From: Fundicoccus_A sp052115865
GTDB taxonomy: Bacteria; Bacillota; Bacilli; Lactobacillales; Aerococcaceae
Length of the DNA stretch: 64,000 nt
NCBI RefSeq assembly: GCF_052115865.1
Contig: NZ_JBQKME010000010.1
Location: forward strand, 31,524-95,523
Reading direction: 5' to 3'
Below, piece after piece: positions 9,635-19,572 of this stretch (its first letter is position 1; every line of letters starts with the position of its first letter). Under the pieces are notes generated by a model, which was not told where the DNA came from, did not search any database, and saw nothing but the letters and a program-made list of their open reading frames with translations. A program made the position numbers and the translations under genes.

Positions 9635-10552
9635 TTAACTCTTTACGGCACCTAAAGTAAGTCCAGAAACAAAATACTTTTGTAAAAATGGATAGACAAC
9701 TAAAATCGGGACTGTAGCAATAATAGTAATGGCCATTTTTATCGATTCAGGCGTTGTTCTAGCAATTTGGGTTCCTTGTTGATTCATCCGACTAACATCC
9801 GAAGCAGTATATGAACTAGCATTATCCATGATTTTCATTAACTCAAATTGCAAGGTGGTTAAATTAGTATTAGACCGTGCATACAAGTAAGTATCAAACC
9901 ATGAGTTCCACTGTCCAACAGCTACGAATAAAGCAATTGTCGCTAACACAGGCATACAAAGTGGCATGATGACACGAAGAAAAATCGTAAAATCCGATGC
10001 ACCATCAATTCTTGCAGACTCCTCTAAAGCATCTGGAATATCGTCAATAAACGAACGAATTACAATAACATTAAAAGCACTTATTAAAGCTGGGATAATA
10101 TAAACCGCAAAATTATTAATCAAACCTAATTCTCTTATTAATAAATATCCCGGAATTAACCCACCACTGACATACATGGTTAACGTTAGTAATATATTGA
10201 TATGTCTTCTAAAAACAAAATCTTTTCGACTCAAGACATGGGCTAAAACTGCACATGAGAAAGTAGCTGTAACAGTACCTATCGCAGTTCTTAACACCGA
10301 ATTTCTAAAAGCTAACAATAAATTATTATTTGAACTAAATACTTCTTGATAGTTTTGCCACGTAAAAGCACGTGGGAATATATGTAACCCCCCTCTAGCT
10401 GTATCAGTCGCATCATTAAGTGATATAGCTAAAACATTTAAAAACGGATATAAGGTGACGATGATCACGAATAACATCACGATTGCTAAAACATAATCAA
10501 TCGTTGTTGCCCGTTTGAGAAGGGGTTTCTTTTTGCTATTTTTTACATTCAT
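9635..10552 (-). CDS. Carbohydrate ABC transporter permease, LplC-like
   Basis: This is a 305-residue inner-membrane permease with six predicted hydrophobic segments, the first at about 18-42. The cytoplasmic EAA loop reads EESARIDGASDFTIF, the site that docks the ATPase. It is of the LplC/AraQ class that pairs with an LplB-type permease; the partner lies 14 bases upstream. The start is an ATG preceded by AGGAG. No ATPase gene is present in the operon, so energy probably comes from a shared MsmX-like ATPase encoded elsewhere. Confidence 0.92.
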   Translation of the reverse strand: MNVKNSKKKPLLKRATTIDYVLAIVMLFVIIVTLYPFLNVLAISLNDATDTARGGLHIFPRAFTWQNYQEVFSSNNNLLLAFRNSVLRTAIGTVTATFSCAVLAHVLSRKDFVFRRHINILLTLTMYVSGGLIPGYLLIRELGLINNFAVYIIPALISAFNVIVIRSFIDDIPDALEESARIDGASDFTIFLRVIMPLCMPVLATIALFVAVGQWNSWFDTYLYARSNTNLTTLQFELMKIMDNASSYTASDVSRMNQQGTQIARTTPESIKMAITIIATVPILVVYPFLQKYFVSGLTLGAVKS

Positions 10553-10566
10553 ATTTCTACTCCTTT

Positions 10567-11544
10567 CTACATTAATTGTCCTTCTCCGGTACGCTTCGCA
10601 ATACTATTAAAAATAACAATTAGGATAATACTTACGACTGACTTGAAAATACCGATAGCCGTACCAAAGGAATATCTAAACATTCCTATCCCATAATCTA
10701 AGGCATATTTTTCAATAACTAAGGCTTGGTCCGCAACAATATTATTTCCAAGTAACATTTGTTTTTCAAAACCAATATTAATTAAGTTTCCAATACTCAT
10801 TATCAAAAGAACGATAATAATAGGCCGAATAGCAGGTAAAGTGATGTGTCGCATTTGTTGAAGACGAGTGGCTCCATCAACGCGAGCAGCTTCATACATT
10901 TCTTGATCAATACTTGTCATAGCGGCTAAATAAATAATGGCATTCCAACCTGTTTCCTTCCACACATCCGAGACGGTGACAATCCCCCAAAAATAATCAG
11001 GGTTTGCCATAAAATTAATCGGTGAATCAATCATATTCCATGACATTAACAGCTGATTAACGACTCCACTTGGCGATAAGGATTGTATAACTATATTGGC
11101 TACAACCACCCATGAAACAAAGTGAGGTAAATAAGATACTGTTTGAGTAAAACGCTTAAATTTTGAAAAACGAATCTCATTCAACATGAGCGCAAATGTA
11201 ATCGATGAGAGCGTACCAAAAACTAATCCTAACCCACCCATTCCAAGGGTGTTTTTTAATGCTGTGTAAAATAAGGGTTCATTAAATAAATCAATAAAAT
11301 GTTTAAAACCTACCCATTCGGATCCAAAAAAACCATTCTGAGGTTTATAATCCTGAAAGGCAATTACCCATCCTACAAGAGGGGTATAGTTGAAGATTAA
11401 AATCCATATGACAAACGGCAAAGCCATCAAAATCAAACCACGTTGCTCTTTAATTTTTTTCCAAGTAATCTTATGACGCTTTTTACTCAGTTGTTCTGTT
11501 CCTTGAACGGTCAAAGCATCTTTTGCAATTGTTGCCCCTTCCAA
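10567..11544 (-). CDS. Carbohydrate ABC transporter permease, LplB-like
   Basis: This is a 325-residue permease. A cytoplasmic N-terminal tail of about 35 residues precedes the membrane segments; the first segment begins near GLILMALPFVIWILIF. The EAA loop is YEAARVDGATRLQQM. The start appears to be a TTG at 11544, with AAGGAG nine bases before it. It is the first gene of the operon; a promoter with a cre-like box lies directly upstream. With the LplC-like partner and the binding protein it forms an importer for an oligosaccharide, as in the LplABC/YtcQ group. Confidence 0.92.
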   Translation of the reverse strand: MEGATIAKDALTVQGTEQLSKKRHKITWKKIKEQRGLILMALPFVIWILIFNYTPLVGWVIAFQDYKPQNGFFGSEWVGFKHFIDLFNEPLFYTALKNTLGMGGLGLVFGTLSSITFALMLNEIRFSKFKRFTQTVSYLPHFVSWVVVANIVIQSLSPSGVVNQLLMSWNMIDSPINFMANPDYFWGIVTVSDVWKETGWNAIIYLAAMTSIDQEMYEAARVDGATRLQQMRHITLPAIRPIIIVLLIMSIGNLINIGFEKQMLLGNNIVADQALVIEKYALDYGIGMFRYSFGTAIGIFKSVVSIILIVIFNSIAKRTGEGQLM

Positions 11545-11578
11545 AAAATCACTCTCCTTCTAACTTGTGCCTTATCAA

Positions 11579-11606
11579 ATTATATTATATATGTAATCGC
11601 TTGCAA
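11579..11606 (-). promoter_or_regulatory. Promoter with overlapping cre-like box
   Basis: On the minus strand, TTGCAA (11601-11606) and TATAAT (11579-11584) are separated by 16 bases and form a good sigma-A promoter for the importer operon. TGCAAGCGATTACA (11592-11605) overlaps the -35 and spacer and matches the cre consensus TGWAANCGNTNWCA at 13 of 14 positions. Repression by CcpA in the presence of good sugars is inferred. Another LacI-family protein could bind the same box. Confidence 0.6.
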
Positions 11607-11655
11607 TGAACACATCAAAAATACGTTCTCCTACATGTAAAAATTAGCTATATTA

Positions 11656-11669
11656 TTAAAGCGATTACA
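11656..11669. promoter_or_regulatory. Second cre-like box
   Basis: TTAAAGCGATTACA matches the cre consensus at 13 of 14 positions. It shares GCGATTACAT, in inverted orientation, with the box at 11592-11605, about 60 bases away. Paired sites at this distance could allow looping. Binding is not shown by sequence alone. Confidence 0.45.
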
Positions 11670-11699
11670 TTATTGTTATTCGTTTTATCTTCATAACGA

Positions 11700-11742
11700 A
11701 ACCTCACGAGACAAGTTTCATATAGGAATTTGTCTGTGAGGT
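11700..11742 (-). terminator. Probable terminator after the YesMN-like operon
   Basis: ACCTCACGAGACAA pairs with TTGTCTGTGAGGT apart from one bulged base, around a loop of about 15 bases. It lies 40 bases beyond the stop codon of the 11783-13069 gene. The minus-strand tail is only moderately T-rich (TTTCGTTAT). Confidence 0.55.
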
Positions 11743-11782
11743 AAGATTAATCATTTCAGCTTAAAACAGTATAATATTAGTT

Positions 11783-13069
11783 TTATTTATTAAAATGTTG
11801 CCAAGCATCAACTAGGGTATCCAATGCATCTTGAGATATTACATATTCTCGGATATTGTTTTTGGACACAAGGTATTCACTGTCATTGAGTGGTATAAAA
11901 TCAATGATGTGTTCGATTGTTTCACCATCAGATCGAAAGAGATATTTAATTTGAATGCTTGAGTCATTTTTTATTTCTTGCTCTTCATTGGTTGCTGGCC
12001 GCGTGTAGGCTAAACTAGCAAGGTATTGGTAGGCACGGCGCATCGTCGCTTCTTCGATTTCATTGTCATTTAAAAAATAGGAAAATTCGACGTTTTCTCC
12101 ATCAACCACCGCTTCCACATCTAAAATAAAATCAATATCTTGGCCTTTAATTTCGACACTTTCTATGGCATCTAAGGGAATTAACGCAATAAAATTATCG
12201 ATTAAATCCATGGCATCCATTGAAAACCCATTGAGGAGCTTAGGGGAAATCTGATAATATTCATCAGCATTCGTTAAATGCATAACGCCGTCATCATAAA
12301 AAGTCAGTGTTTCCACCCCTTCATTTCCAACTAGCTCAACAATACTTTGGACATTGACATTCTTACTTTTTGTATAATCAGAAAGCAATTGTCCTCGAAT
12401 ATTGATAACAGCTTGATAGATTTTTTCTAAGCTTTGATATTTGATCGAAAAGACTGTTTCTTTGTCTTGATGTAAAAACCAAGCTGTAATAAAAGGTGCT
12501 TTTTCCACTGCTGAAAAATTAGATTCCTGATTCAATGTGAATGATTCGGCATCTTCTTCGTAACGAATCTCTACTAGTTGACCAATTGGAATTTCAATTT
12601 GGTCATTCAAATCAAGCCAACTAAAATTTCGCAATAAATCTGGAAGTTCCTCTACCATAACTAGTGCTTCATTGTATGCAATATGTTGATTGTCATCATA
12701 GATACTTAAAATGTGTTGTTGACCGTCACTTTCGATAAAAGTAAAGGTCACATTAACTTCACTAGCAAGATCTGCTGGCTCTAAAACTTCTCCTTCGATT
12801 TGTGATAAGGCTGTGACTAAACGCCAAATTTGATTGGGATCAATTGAAGAATCTTCCTCTGCTAACCATTCGTTTGTTTCTTTATTAAAGGAAATCGTCA
12901 ACTGCTCTTCATTCAATATGACCAATGATTCAGGAGGAGATGTCATGGATTGAATTGGATTTGAGAAGGCTTCCTGCGCACTAATTTTCCTAAAAAAGAA
13001 TACTGACAGCAGTAATATTACCATCATCATGGTTGTTATAATTTTTTCCCAACTGATTTGTTTACTCAT
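11783..13069 (-). CDS. Membrane-anchored extracytoplasmic protein, possibly DUF4340-like
   Basis: This protein of about 428 residues has one N-terminal hydrophobic segment (about residues 10-30), and the rest should lie outside the cell. The body has repeated alpha/beta stretches such as QIWRLVTALSQIEG and spaced acidic strands. The pattern reminds me of DUF4340-type repeats, but I am not sure. There is no cysteine-rich or catalytic motif. I use ATG 13069, which has AAGGAG ten bases upstream and overlaps the stop of the preceding YesL-like gene by 8 bases; the GTG at 13078 is a worse start. It is the last gene of a sensor/regulator operon, so a role in sensing or surface glycan handling is possible but unproven. 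Confidence 0.7.
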   Translation of the reverse strand: MSKQISWEKIITTMMMVILLLSVFFFRKISAQEAFSNPIQSMTSPPESLVILNEEQLTISFNKETNEWLAEEDSSIDPNQIWRLVTALSQIEGEVLEPADLASEVNVTFTFIESDGQQHILSIYDDNQHIAYNEALVMVEELPDLLRNFSWLDLNDQIEIPIGQLVEIRYEEDAESFTLNQESNFSAVEKAPFITAWFLHQDKETVFSIKYQSLEKIYQAVINIRGQLLSDYTKSKNVNVQSIVELVGNEGVETLTFYDDGVMHLTNADEYYQISPKLLNGFSMDAMDLIDNFIALIPLDAIESVEIKGQDIDFILDVEAVVDGENVEFSYFLNDNEIEEATMRRAYQYLASLAYTRPATNEEQEIKNDSSIQIKYLFRSDGETIEHIIDFIPLNDSEYLVSKNNIREYVISQDALDTLVDAWQHFNK

Positions 13070-13757
13070 TGACCTCACTCTCCTTCGTAAACTCTTGCGC
13101 TAAGACCACAAAATGTGGATTATTTGATTTCATAAAATAAAAAGCTGTAATAGAAAAGGTAAAAAGAGAAGCAATATTTGGAAAAGAAATCAAAATAATT
13201 AAAAATGCAATTAAGGTGGCTGTTAGAAATAATTGAGTTTTAAACTGTCTAAAAATTAATACAACAGTTATTTTATAAAGATTCTTAATGGTAATAACAA
13301 AGGTTACTAAGATAGACATTCCTATTAGTGTAAAGACTAAGACGAGAAAGCATAAAATAGCAAATATAGCCGCTATCCATATCCAATCCTTAGAAAGAAA
13401 ATAATAGACGTCAACGATTAGTATCGTCATAATCACTAATTGAATCATCCAAAAAATAAAACTTTCTTTAAAATTCATTCGATACCCTCTAAAGAAGTCT
13501 TTAACAGGATTTAATTCATTGTTACGTACTAATTGCCCCATCGCAAACATTAAGCCAGCGATTGCCATTCCCATTGGAATAAGACCTAATAGATAAAACA
13601 AGGTGTTTTCTAAAATGGGAGGAAAGCTAATATACACAACCCACAAGGGGAGAGTCATTAATAAAAACAACAAATTGCTTGCTAAAAAATAATATAGGTA
13701 GCGGAGATATTTATATAAACTAGAATTCAGCATATTTTTTCTGGCCATATTTAACAT
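13062..13757 (-). CDS. YesL-like (DUF624) membrane protein
   Basis: The roughly 231-residue protein has about six membrane segments and matches the DUF624/YesL pattern: a short N terminus (SSLYKYLRYLYYFLASNLLF) and PLWVVYISFPP soon after. YesL genes typically sit beside YesM/YesN regulators and sugar ABC transporters, as here. The frame is open to 13790, overlapping the regulator gene. I prefer ATG 13757, right after the regulator's stop; ATG 13748 is also possible. The function of the family is unknown; assistance to the transporter or the sensor kinase is a guess. A second family member is at 41700-42404. Confidence 0.82.
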   Translation of the reverse strand: MLNMARKNMLNSSLYKYLRYLYYFLASNLLFLLMTLPLWVVYISFPPILENTLFYLLGLIPMGMAIAGLMFAMGQLVRNNELNPVKDFFRGYRMNFKESFIFWMIQLVIMTILIVDVYYFLSKDWIWIAAIFAILCFLVLVFTLIGMSILVTFVITIKNLYKITVVLIFRQFKTQLFLTATLIAFLIILISFPNIASLFTFSITAFYFMKSNNPHFVVLAQEFTKESEVNE

Positions 13758-13758
13758 C

Positions 13759-15273
13759 CTAACTAATTTCAAATTGTTTTTGATAGTCACTTGGACTCAT
13801 ACCAACAATTGATTTGAATTTTTTATAGAAATAGTCACTATTGTTATAGCCGACTTTTTCTGCAATTTCATAAACCAAATACTGCTGCGTGCTCAATAGC
13901 CATTTAGCTTGTTCTATCCTGACAGAGTCTAGATAGGTCCGGTAACTCACTTTCTCTTCCGCTCGGAATTTTTTGCCGATGTAAGAATAAGAATAGTTTA
14001 ATTCATTACTAATATCCATCAGCGTAATATTGCGATGGTAATTCTTTTTAGTATATTCTTTCATTTCTGCGACGATATCGTGCTTATCTTTAGCGGCATC
14101 AAAGAACCGGCTAAAATCATTAAATATAGCATTTAAAAATTCGAAGGTTTGGTGAAGGGATTGTTCATTTAAAATAATCGAAACGATATAACGCTTTTGG
14201 TCTTCTTTTAATGGATGATTAATCTGATCTTCAAGCTCTTCTGCAAAGCGAGTAAACATTGACGCAAGGTCTGCTTTAATATACGCTTCCCTCCAATCAT
14301 TTTTTGTATAATAATAATTTAAAGTCACTAATAAATCATGGATGATTTCTTTTTGATTATGTTTTATCGCTTCAAACAATTGTGTATTAATATCTGCTTT
14401 ATCGATTTCAATTTGATTGGCTAAACTTTCTTTATATTCAGCAATACTTTCTAATGACAATATATTTAAATTGGGATACATATATTTTTTCTGACTTAAA
14501 TCCTTAATTTCCTGATATAAATGTGACAGTTGTTTAAAGTCATGGGTCGATTGACTTAAAATAAAGCTTAATTTACGACTAAATTTTAAATCCTGTTCAA
14601 TTAATTGTTGAATGATTTTTAAGATTTGTGCATAGGTAAAATCAGTAAAAAGATAATACAACATCGCTCCATGATTAAAATGAATGATTTCCATTTCTGC
14701 GATCGTTTTTATTGCTTTTATAATATTTTCATGGGACATGCCATTAACATTACTATCGATTTTTAACAAGTGGTACTCATCCGCATTATAATGAAGTTCA
14801 ATTTGTTCTTCATAAATCCCATAAATAATAAATTCTTTTAACTGATTGATATTGGAATACTCTTGATAAAAATCATACGATTGACTTTTTTGTCGATTAT
14901 TTTCAATTTTAGAAGCCAGTTTTTCCAATTCTAAAATTAACTCTTTTTCATCTATTGGTTTTAACAGATAAGATGATACCCCTTGATGAATTGCTTCTTT
15001 TGCATAAGTAAATTCAGAATAGCCTGACACGATAATAAATTCACAGTGATAGTCGTTTTCGCGAATCAACTTAATTAATTCGATTCCATCAATTTCAGGC
15101 ATGCGAATATCTGTGATGACGATATCCACTTCTTGACTCTTCATCATTTGTAAAGCTTCATTGCCATTTGCAGCCGTCCCTATTAAATCAAATCCAAGAT
15201 TTTGCCAATCGATAATTTGCTTCATGCCTTCTCTGACTACTGGTTCATCATCTACGATTAGCACTTTGTACAT
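13759..15273 (-). CDS. YesN-type response regulator with AraC DNA-binding domain
   Basis: The protein has 504 residues. The N-terminal receiver domain has the acidic pair DDE (8-10), the phosphorylation site D55 in VITDIRMP and K105 in YLLKP. A long linker (about 130-400) follows. The C terminus (about 405-504) carries two AraC-type helix-turn-helix motifs, with NELNYSYSYIGKKFR and VGYNNSDYFYKKFKS. This is the YesN architecture. It overlaps the upstream kinase gene by 26 bases, so the two are made together. Such pairs usually activate nearby sugar transporter operons; the importer at 7.9-11.5 kb is the natural target here, by inference. Confidence 0.93.
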   Translation of the reverse strand: MYKVLIVDDEPVVREGMKQIIDWQNLGFDLIGTAANGNEALQMMKSQEVDIVITDIRMPEIDGIELIKLIRENDYHCEFIIVSGYSEFTYAKEAIHQGVSSYLLKPIDEKELILELEKLASKIENNRQKSQSYDFYQEYSNINQLKEFIIYGIYEEQIELHYNADEYHLLKIDSNVNGMSHENIIKAIKTIAEMEIIHFNHGAMLYYLFTDFTYAQILKIIQQLIEQDLKFSRKLSFILSQSTHDFKQLSHLYQEIKDLSQKKYMYPNLNILSLESIAEYKESLANQIEIDKADINTQLFEAIKHNQKEIIHDLLVTLNYYYTKNDWREAYIKADLASMFTRFAEELEDQINHPLKEDQKRYIVSIILNEQSLHQTFEFLNAIFNDFSRFFDAAKDKHDIVAEMKEYTKKNYHRNITLMDISNELNYSYSYIGKKFRAEEKVSYRTYLDSVRIEQAKWLLSTQQYLVYEIAEKVGYNNSDYFYKKFKSIVGMSPSDYQKQFEIS

Positions 15274-17077
15274 TATTTATGTCCCCTTCCGTTTCACTCA
15301 ATGTTCTTTTAGGAATTTCAAAACTAATGACTGTCCCTAACCTAACAGAGCTATCAATGTTTAACTTGTATTGTGGTCCATAATAAATCATGATGCGTTG
15401 CTGGATATTATTCAAACCAATCCGATTACTTTTAGTATCCGATGCAATAAGCGCTCTTATTTCTTTGAGTTTTTCCTCCGTCATGCCTGCACCATTATCA
15501 GAAACTTCTATCGATATATGAACTCCTTTTTCCTTTATACGAATTTCAATTGAAACAGGCCTAGCAACATGTTCCATACCATGAACAAATGCATTTTCGA
15601 TTAATGGCTGAATGAGTAGTGGGAGAATTGCATAGTTTTGAGTGGTTTCATCAATAATTTGATACTGTATGCGGTCTTCAAACCGTAATTTTTGAATACG
15701 TAAATACATTTCGATAAACTTCAAATCTTCTGAAATAAGGACTTCATCACGTTGCCTTTCTAATGAATTCCGCATCAAACGGCTTAAAATCATAATAATC
15801 TCAACCACTTCATAGTCCTTATTCAATAGTGCCTTCATCCGCGTCATTTCGAGCGTATTGTAAAGAAAATGAGGGTTTATTTGACTGGCTAACAATTTAA
15901 ATTCTGCTTCTTGCATTTCAATTTCCCAAGTCTTCTGATTCAATTCATAATTATATTTATCCGCCATTAATTGTTGCAGACTTTCCATTGTTGTGTACAA
16001 TTGCTGATAAACATCTGTCAGCTCATCATTTCCAGATATTTCTTTTGGTATATTAAAATCTCCATTTGCAACTTTAGTCATACTTTCCTGCAATTGTAAA
16101 ATACGCTTTTCAAACTGCCAAATAAATACTAGAAGAAAGCTCAACATAATCGTTAAAAAGAAAACCATCACCGCAAAGGTGTTAAATAAAACGCGATTGG
16201 CATCTTGATTGATTTCTGCTGTCGGAACCGTGACAACTGACTTTAAAACATCATGCATCGTCTTTTCAATACCTATTTGATGCTCGATAAACGTGATTTC
16301 TTGCGATACCCCCTGGGATACGCTTTCATTACCATTAACAGACATACTTTCCTCGTCCGACTGATGGATAAACTGTTTATAATCTAAATAAATATCACTG
16401 TCCTCTTCAACAAAAGGTTGGCTAAATATTAATTGGTCATTTAATAATAACAATGATGTATTCAAAGAGTTACCAATAATTCGATTAATAACCTCATCTT
16501 TTAGGGCAATGGACATAACCGCAATAATTTCATTATCTTGATTAAAAATAGCTCTCGTTAAGTTTAAATACGGCCTTTTTGTGATGGGATCTTGGTTATA
16601 AAACCATGAAATTTGGCCCCTCTTTTCTAAAGTTGTTTGATACCACTCTGTTTCAATAATTTCAGCATTCAATAGATTAATGCTGTTACCATTTAAAATA
16701 GTAGGATTATCTGTATAAATGCGAATATGTTGAATTTCAGGATGGTGGCGCATGTAATCTTCAAACTGGCTATAGTTCTGATAGGTAATATACAGTTGAA
16801 AAATAGAGGTATAGTTCGTTTCAAGAATATTCATCAATCGTGTATCTTGGAAAATCCAATCCGATACACGAACGATAGTGTTTAAAATATTACTTAATTC
16901 ATCTGACGTACGGACTGCATCTTGCTCTATTTCTTCTATTTTAGTATCAATTTGGGTTGTACGAATACTGATACTTAAGTAATAACCGACTAAAATTAAA
17001 GGAATAATGAGCAAACCGACATAGATACCAATTAACTTAGTTTTAACAGATCTTTGTTTGCTACTCTTAATGCCCAT
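15248..17077 (-). CDS. YesM-type sensor histidine kinase
   Basis: This is about 609 residues from the chosen ATG at 17077, which has GGGGTG upstream; the frame continues to a GTG at 17110 with no ribosome site. Two membrane segments (about 17-35 and 297-321) enclose an extracellular sensor region of some 260 residues. A HAMP-like segment and the His_kinase domain follow, with the phosphorylated histidine (about 403) in QINPHFLYNTLE. The ATPase domain has NAFVHGMEH and DNGAGM. This LytS/YesM class pairs with YesN-type regulators. An extracellular sugar signal, direct or through a binding protein, is inferred. Confidence 0.93.
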   Translation of the reverse strand: MGIKSSKQRSVKTKLIGIYVGLLIIPLILVGYYLSISIRTTQIDTKIEEIEQDAVRTSDELSNILNTIVRVSDWIFQDTRLMNILETNYTSIFQLYITYQNYSQFEDYMRHHPEIQHIRIYTDNPTILNGNSINLLNAEIIETEWYQTTLEKRGQISWFYNQDPITKRPYLNLTRAIFNQDNEIIAVMSIALKDEVINRIIGNSLNTSLLLLNDQLIFSQPFVEEDSDIYLDYKQFIHQSDEESMSVNGNESVSQGVSQEITFIEHQIGIEKTMHDVLKSVVTVPTAEINQDANRVLFNTFAVMVFFLTIMLSFLLVFIWQFEKRILQLQESMTKVANGDFNIPKEISGNDELTDVYQQLYTTMESLQQLMADKYNYELNQKTWEIEMQEAEFKLLASQINPHFLYNTLEMTRMKALLNKDYEVVEIIMILSRLMRNSLERQRDEVLISEDLKFIEMYLRIQKLRFEDRIQYQIIDETTQNYAILPLLIQPLIENAFVHGMEHVARPVSIEIRIKEKGVHISIEVSDNGAGMTEEKLKEIRALIASDTKSNRIGLNNIQQRIMIYYGPQYKLNIDSSVRLGTVISFEIPKRTLSETEGDINNVQSANRR

Positions 17078-17154
17078 TTCTACACCCCATCTCACTATAA
17101 ATATTAACACTCACTCTAACACCAAACCAATAGCACCAGAGTGAGTGAAATAAT

Positions 17155-19407
17155 CTATCTAGCTTTTAAGTAAAACAAACGACTCTTATACTCGCTATGA
17201 CTAACTTCTTTGTTGGTTGATTGTTTTGGCGCATTTTGGTTAGTATTTAACAATAAACCAATTTGCATCAAATCATCCCCAAAGCGATCATCTGTTTCCT
17301 CAACTGTCGTTTCTTTAACCCTATAGTTAAAATCAGGATTCAAACCCGTTAATTTAACTTTTTGATAGGGCTTGTTCGGAACTGCCCTTGTTGTATAAAC
17401 ACCAACAATTGCATCCGTTTGATCTTGGCTTACAACCATCCAAGCAGTTTGATCAGATTCAAATGGACTGCTTAAACGGTAAAACTTCCCATGATGAATT
17501 AAGGCTTGATATTGTTTAAATTCAACAATTTGTTCTTTAACAATATCCTTTTCAGCCTCATCCAGTTTAGTAATATCTAATTCATAGCCAAATGTACCGA
17601 AGAGCGCAACATCTTTACGCATTTTCCAACTTGTCATTCTTCCCACTTGGTGGTTTGGCACTTCTGAAACATGCGTTCCCATCGTCGAAATCGGATAAAC
17701 CATCGACGCACCATATTGAATTTTCAATCGTTCAACAGCATCCGTATCATCACTAATCCAATTTTGACGCGCATATTTGAGCATCCCCGCATCATAGCGT
17801 CCCCCACCACCAGCACATGTTTCCAGTAAAATATTCGGAAAAGCTTGACGGAATCGATGCAACAATTGGTAAACACCTAAAATATAGCGATGGAAGACTT
17901 CACCTTGTTGGTCGCTTGCTAAATGCTGTGAATAAGCTTCCGAAATATAACGATTCATATCCCATTTAACATAATCAACATAACCAGCACTTAAAATAAC
18001 ATCCATTTGATTAAATATTTCATCAATGACCGCTTGGTTAGTAAAATCTAATACATATTGATTGCGACCATGAGAGATATTTTTTTCTGGATGACCTAAA
18101 ATCCAATCCGGATGTTGTTCAAAAAGCGGTGTGTCCGTCGATAACATCTCAGGTTCGAACCATAAGCCAAAATCCATTCCTAGTTCATGAATCTTATCCG
18201 CTAAACCTTTTATACCATTAGGAAGTTTGCGTTTATCAGCCGTCCAATTTCCCAACGAACCATTATCTGTATCGCGCTGTCCAAACCAACCATCGTCTAA
18301 AACAAACAAGTCAATCCCTAAACTTTTCGCAACCCTTGCTTGTTCGATAATTTTTTCTTCATCAAAATTAAAATAATTAGCTTCCCAGCTGTTAATTAAT
18401 ACAGGAGCTTCATCTGGTCGAGGCCCACCATCAACTAAATGAGTCAAATACAATTGATGGAAAGTTTGGCTCATACCATTTAAACCAGCATCACTATACA
18501 CAAGAACAGCTTCTGGCGTTTCAAAAATATCACCTGCTTTTAACTGCCATTTAAACTGATAGGGATTAATCCCCATCGATACACGGGTAACATTATACGT
18601 ATCGACTTCGATTTGACCTAAGAAATTCCCACTATAAATTAAATTAAAGCCAAAAGCCTCTCCCGCCAACTCAGTTGCATCAGGAGAAACAAGGGCTAGA
18701 AATGGATTATGTTGATGACTCGAAGCACCACGAGCACTCGAAAATTGTTGAATTCCCTTAATTAAACTTGCTCTTTCAACATGTGTTTCACGAGCCCATG
18801 CCCCATGTAAATGGATTAAATCAAATTGATCATGATCAAAATCGAGTGATAGACTCATTAAACGATTAATAGCAACAGTATCCTCACCCTCATTTTTAAT
18901 GACTTGCCTGCGACTAATCGCATCACTATCTTTAAAAATGGTGTAGATTAAATCAATATTCAAATCACTATAGCGATCCTTAGTATGGATAATTAAACTC
19001 TCGGCTTCTTCATTTTCAGCGGATAACATTGGCAATGTCTCTGACTCTGTTTTACCATTTTCTAAAGTATAACCCAGGTATTCAAAATGCGAAATCCGAT
19101 CATTCGAAGGATAGGTCAACTCTACAGCCGGCAAACGAAAATCCGTCGTACCATAAACAGGCAACTCTTGTCGAATATGTTCCAAAGAAGTCAGTTGGCT
19201 GCCTACAATTTGATTATTCGATGGACGTGCTTCCCGTTCAATTAAATAATCAAAGCTCGTTTGATGGTGTATAGCTTTCCCAAAATAAAGGTGTTCTAAA
19301 ATATTCAGCTCTTCCATTACCCTAAAAATATAAGAAATTCTTGAATTACTTAAATGAAATGAAGGCATCGATGAATGACTTCTCTCATTAACAAATATCA
19401 TCTGCAT
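17155..19407 (-). CDS. GH36 alpha-galactosidase
   Basis: This is about 750 residues, normal for bacterial GH36 enzymes. The N-terminal beta-sandwich begins FHLSNSRISYIFRV, and the barrel holds the nucleophile in YVKWDMNR (about D483) and the acid/base in ISDDTDA (about D553). The glycine-rich ETCAGGGGRYD lies between them. There is no signal peptide, so it acts on imported alpha-galactosides. The GTG at 19419 overlaps the GAGG ribosome site, so I chose ATG 19407, six bases after GAGG. It stands alone with its own promoter and a LacI-type operator that matches those at 58 kb. It may serve raffinose-type sugars or galactose side chains of mannan. Confidence 0.94.
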   Translation of the reverse strand: MQMIFVNERSHSSMPSFHLSNSRISYIFRVMEELNILEHLYFGKAIHHQTSFDYLIEREARPSNNQIVGSQLTSLEHIRQELPVYGTTDFRLPAVELTYPSNDRISHFEYLGYTLENGKTESETLPMLSAENEEAESLIIHTKDRYSDLNIDLIYTIFKDSDAISRRQVIKNEGEDTVAINRLMSLSLDFDHDQFDLIHLHGAWARETHVERASLIKGIQQFSSARGASSHQHNPFLALVSPDATELAGEAFGFNLIYSGNFLGQIEVDTYNVTRVSMGINPYQFKWQLKAGDIFETPEAVLVYSDAGLNGMSQTFHQLYLTHLVDGGPRPDEAPVLINSWEANYFNFDEEKIIEQARVAKSLGIDLFVLDDGWFGQRDTDNGSLGNWTADKRKLPNGIKGLADKIHELGMDFGLWFEPEMLSTDTPLFEQHPDWILGHPEKNISHGRNQYVLDFTNQAVIDEIFNQMDVILSAGYVDYVKWDMNRYISEAYSQHLASDQQGEVFHRYILGVYQLLHRFRQAFPNILLETCAGGGGRYDAGMLKYARQNWISDDTDAVERLKIQYGASMVYPISTMGTHVSEVPNHQVGRMTSWKMRKDVALFGTFGYELDITKLDEAEKDIVKEQIVEFKQYQALIHHGKFYRLSSPFESDQTAWMVVSQDQTDAIVGVYTTRAVPNKPYQKVKLTGLNPDFNYRVKETTVEETDDRFGDDLMQIGLLLNTNQNAPKQSTNKEVSHSEYKSRLFYLKAR

Positions 19408-19451
19408 ACAAATCCTCACAATCTACTTTTTATTAAATAAATATCGCTAAC

Positions 19452-19496
19452 CGTAAGCGGTTACTACTAGTATAAGTTTTTTCCATAATATTTCAA
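19452..19496 (-). promoter_or_regulatory. GH36 promoter with LacI-type operator
   Basis: TTGAAA (19491-19496) and TATACT (19469-19474) with a 16-base spacer form a sigma-A promoter on the minus strand. Just downstream, CGTAAGCGGTTACT (19452-19465) matches 13 of 14 bases of AGTAAGCGGTTACT, the complement of the operator found twice upstream of the large binding-protein gene at 58 kb. A repressor sitting directly after the -10 box would block transcription. Confidence 0.6.
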
Positions 19497-19540
19497 GTGA
19501 CCATTATGCGATTTTATCAGTTCAAAATAAGTACTATTCA

Positions 19541-19566
19541 AAAAGAAGGGGTCCTGAAACCCCTTC
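19541..19566 (-). terminator. Rho-independent terminator after the GH5-GH43 operon
   Basis: The stem GAAGGGGT pairs with ACCCCTTC (19545-19566) around a short loop. On the minus strand it is followed by TTTTTG. It lies just beyond the GH43 stop codon and separates that operon from the GH36 promoter. Confidence 0.85.
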
Positions 19567-19572
19567 ACAATT

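Noticed and set aside
34..11544. PTS sugar transporter expected from the phospho-type GH1
   Set aside because: No EII or HPr-like gene is visible in the window; uptake genes here are ABC type.
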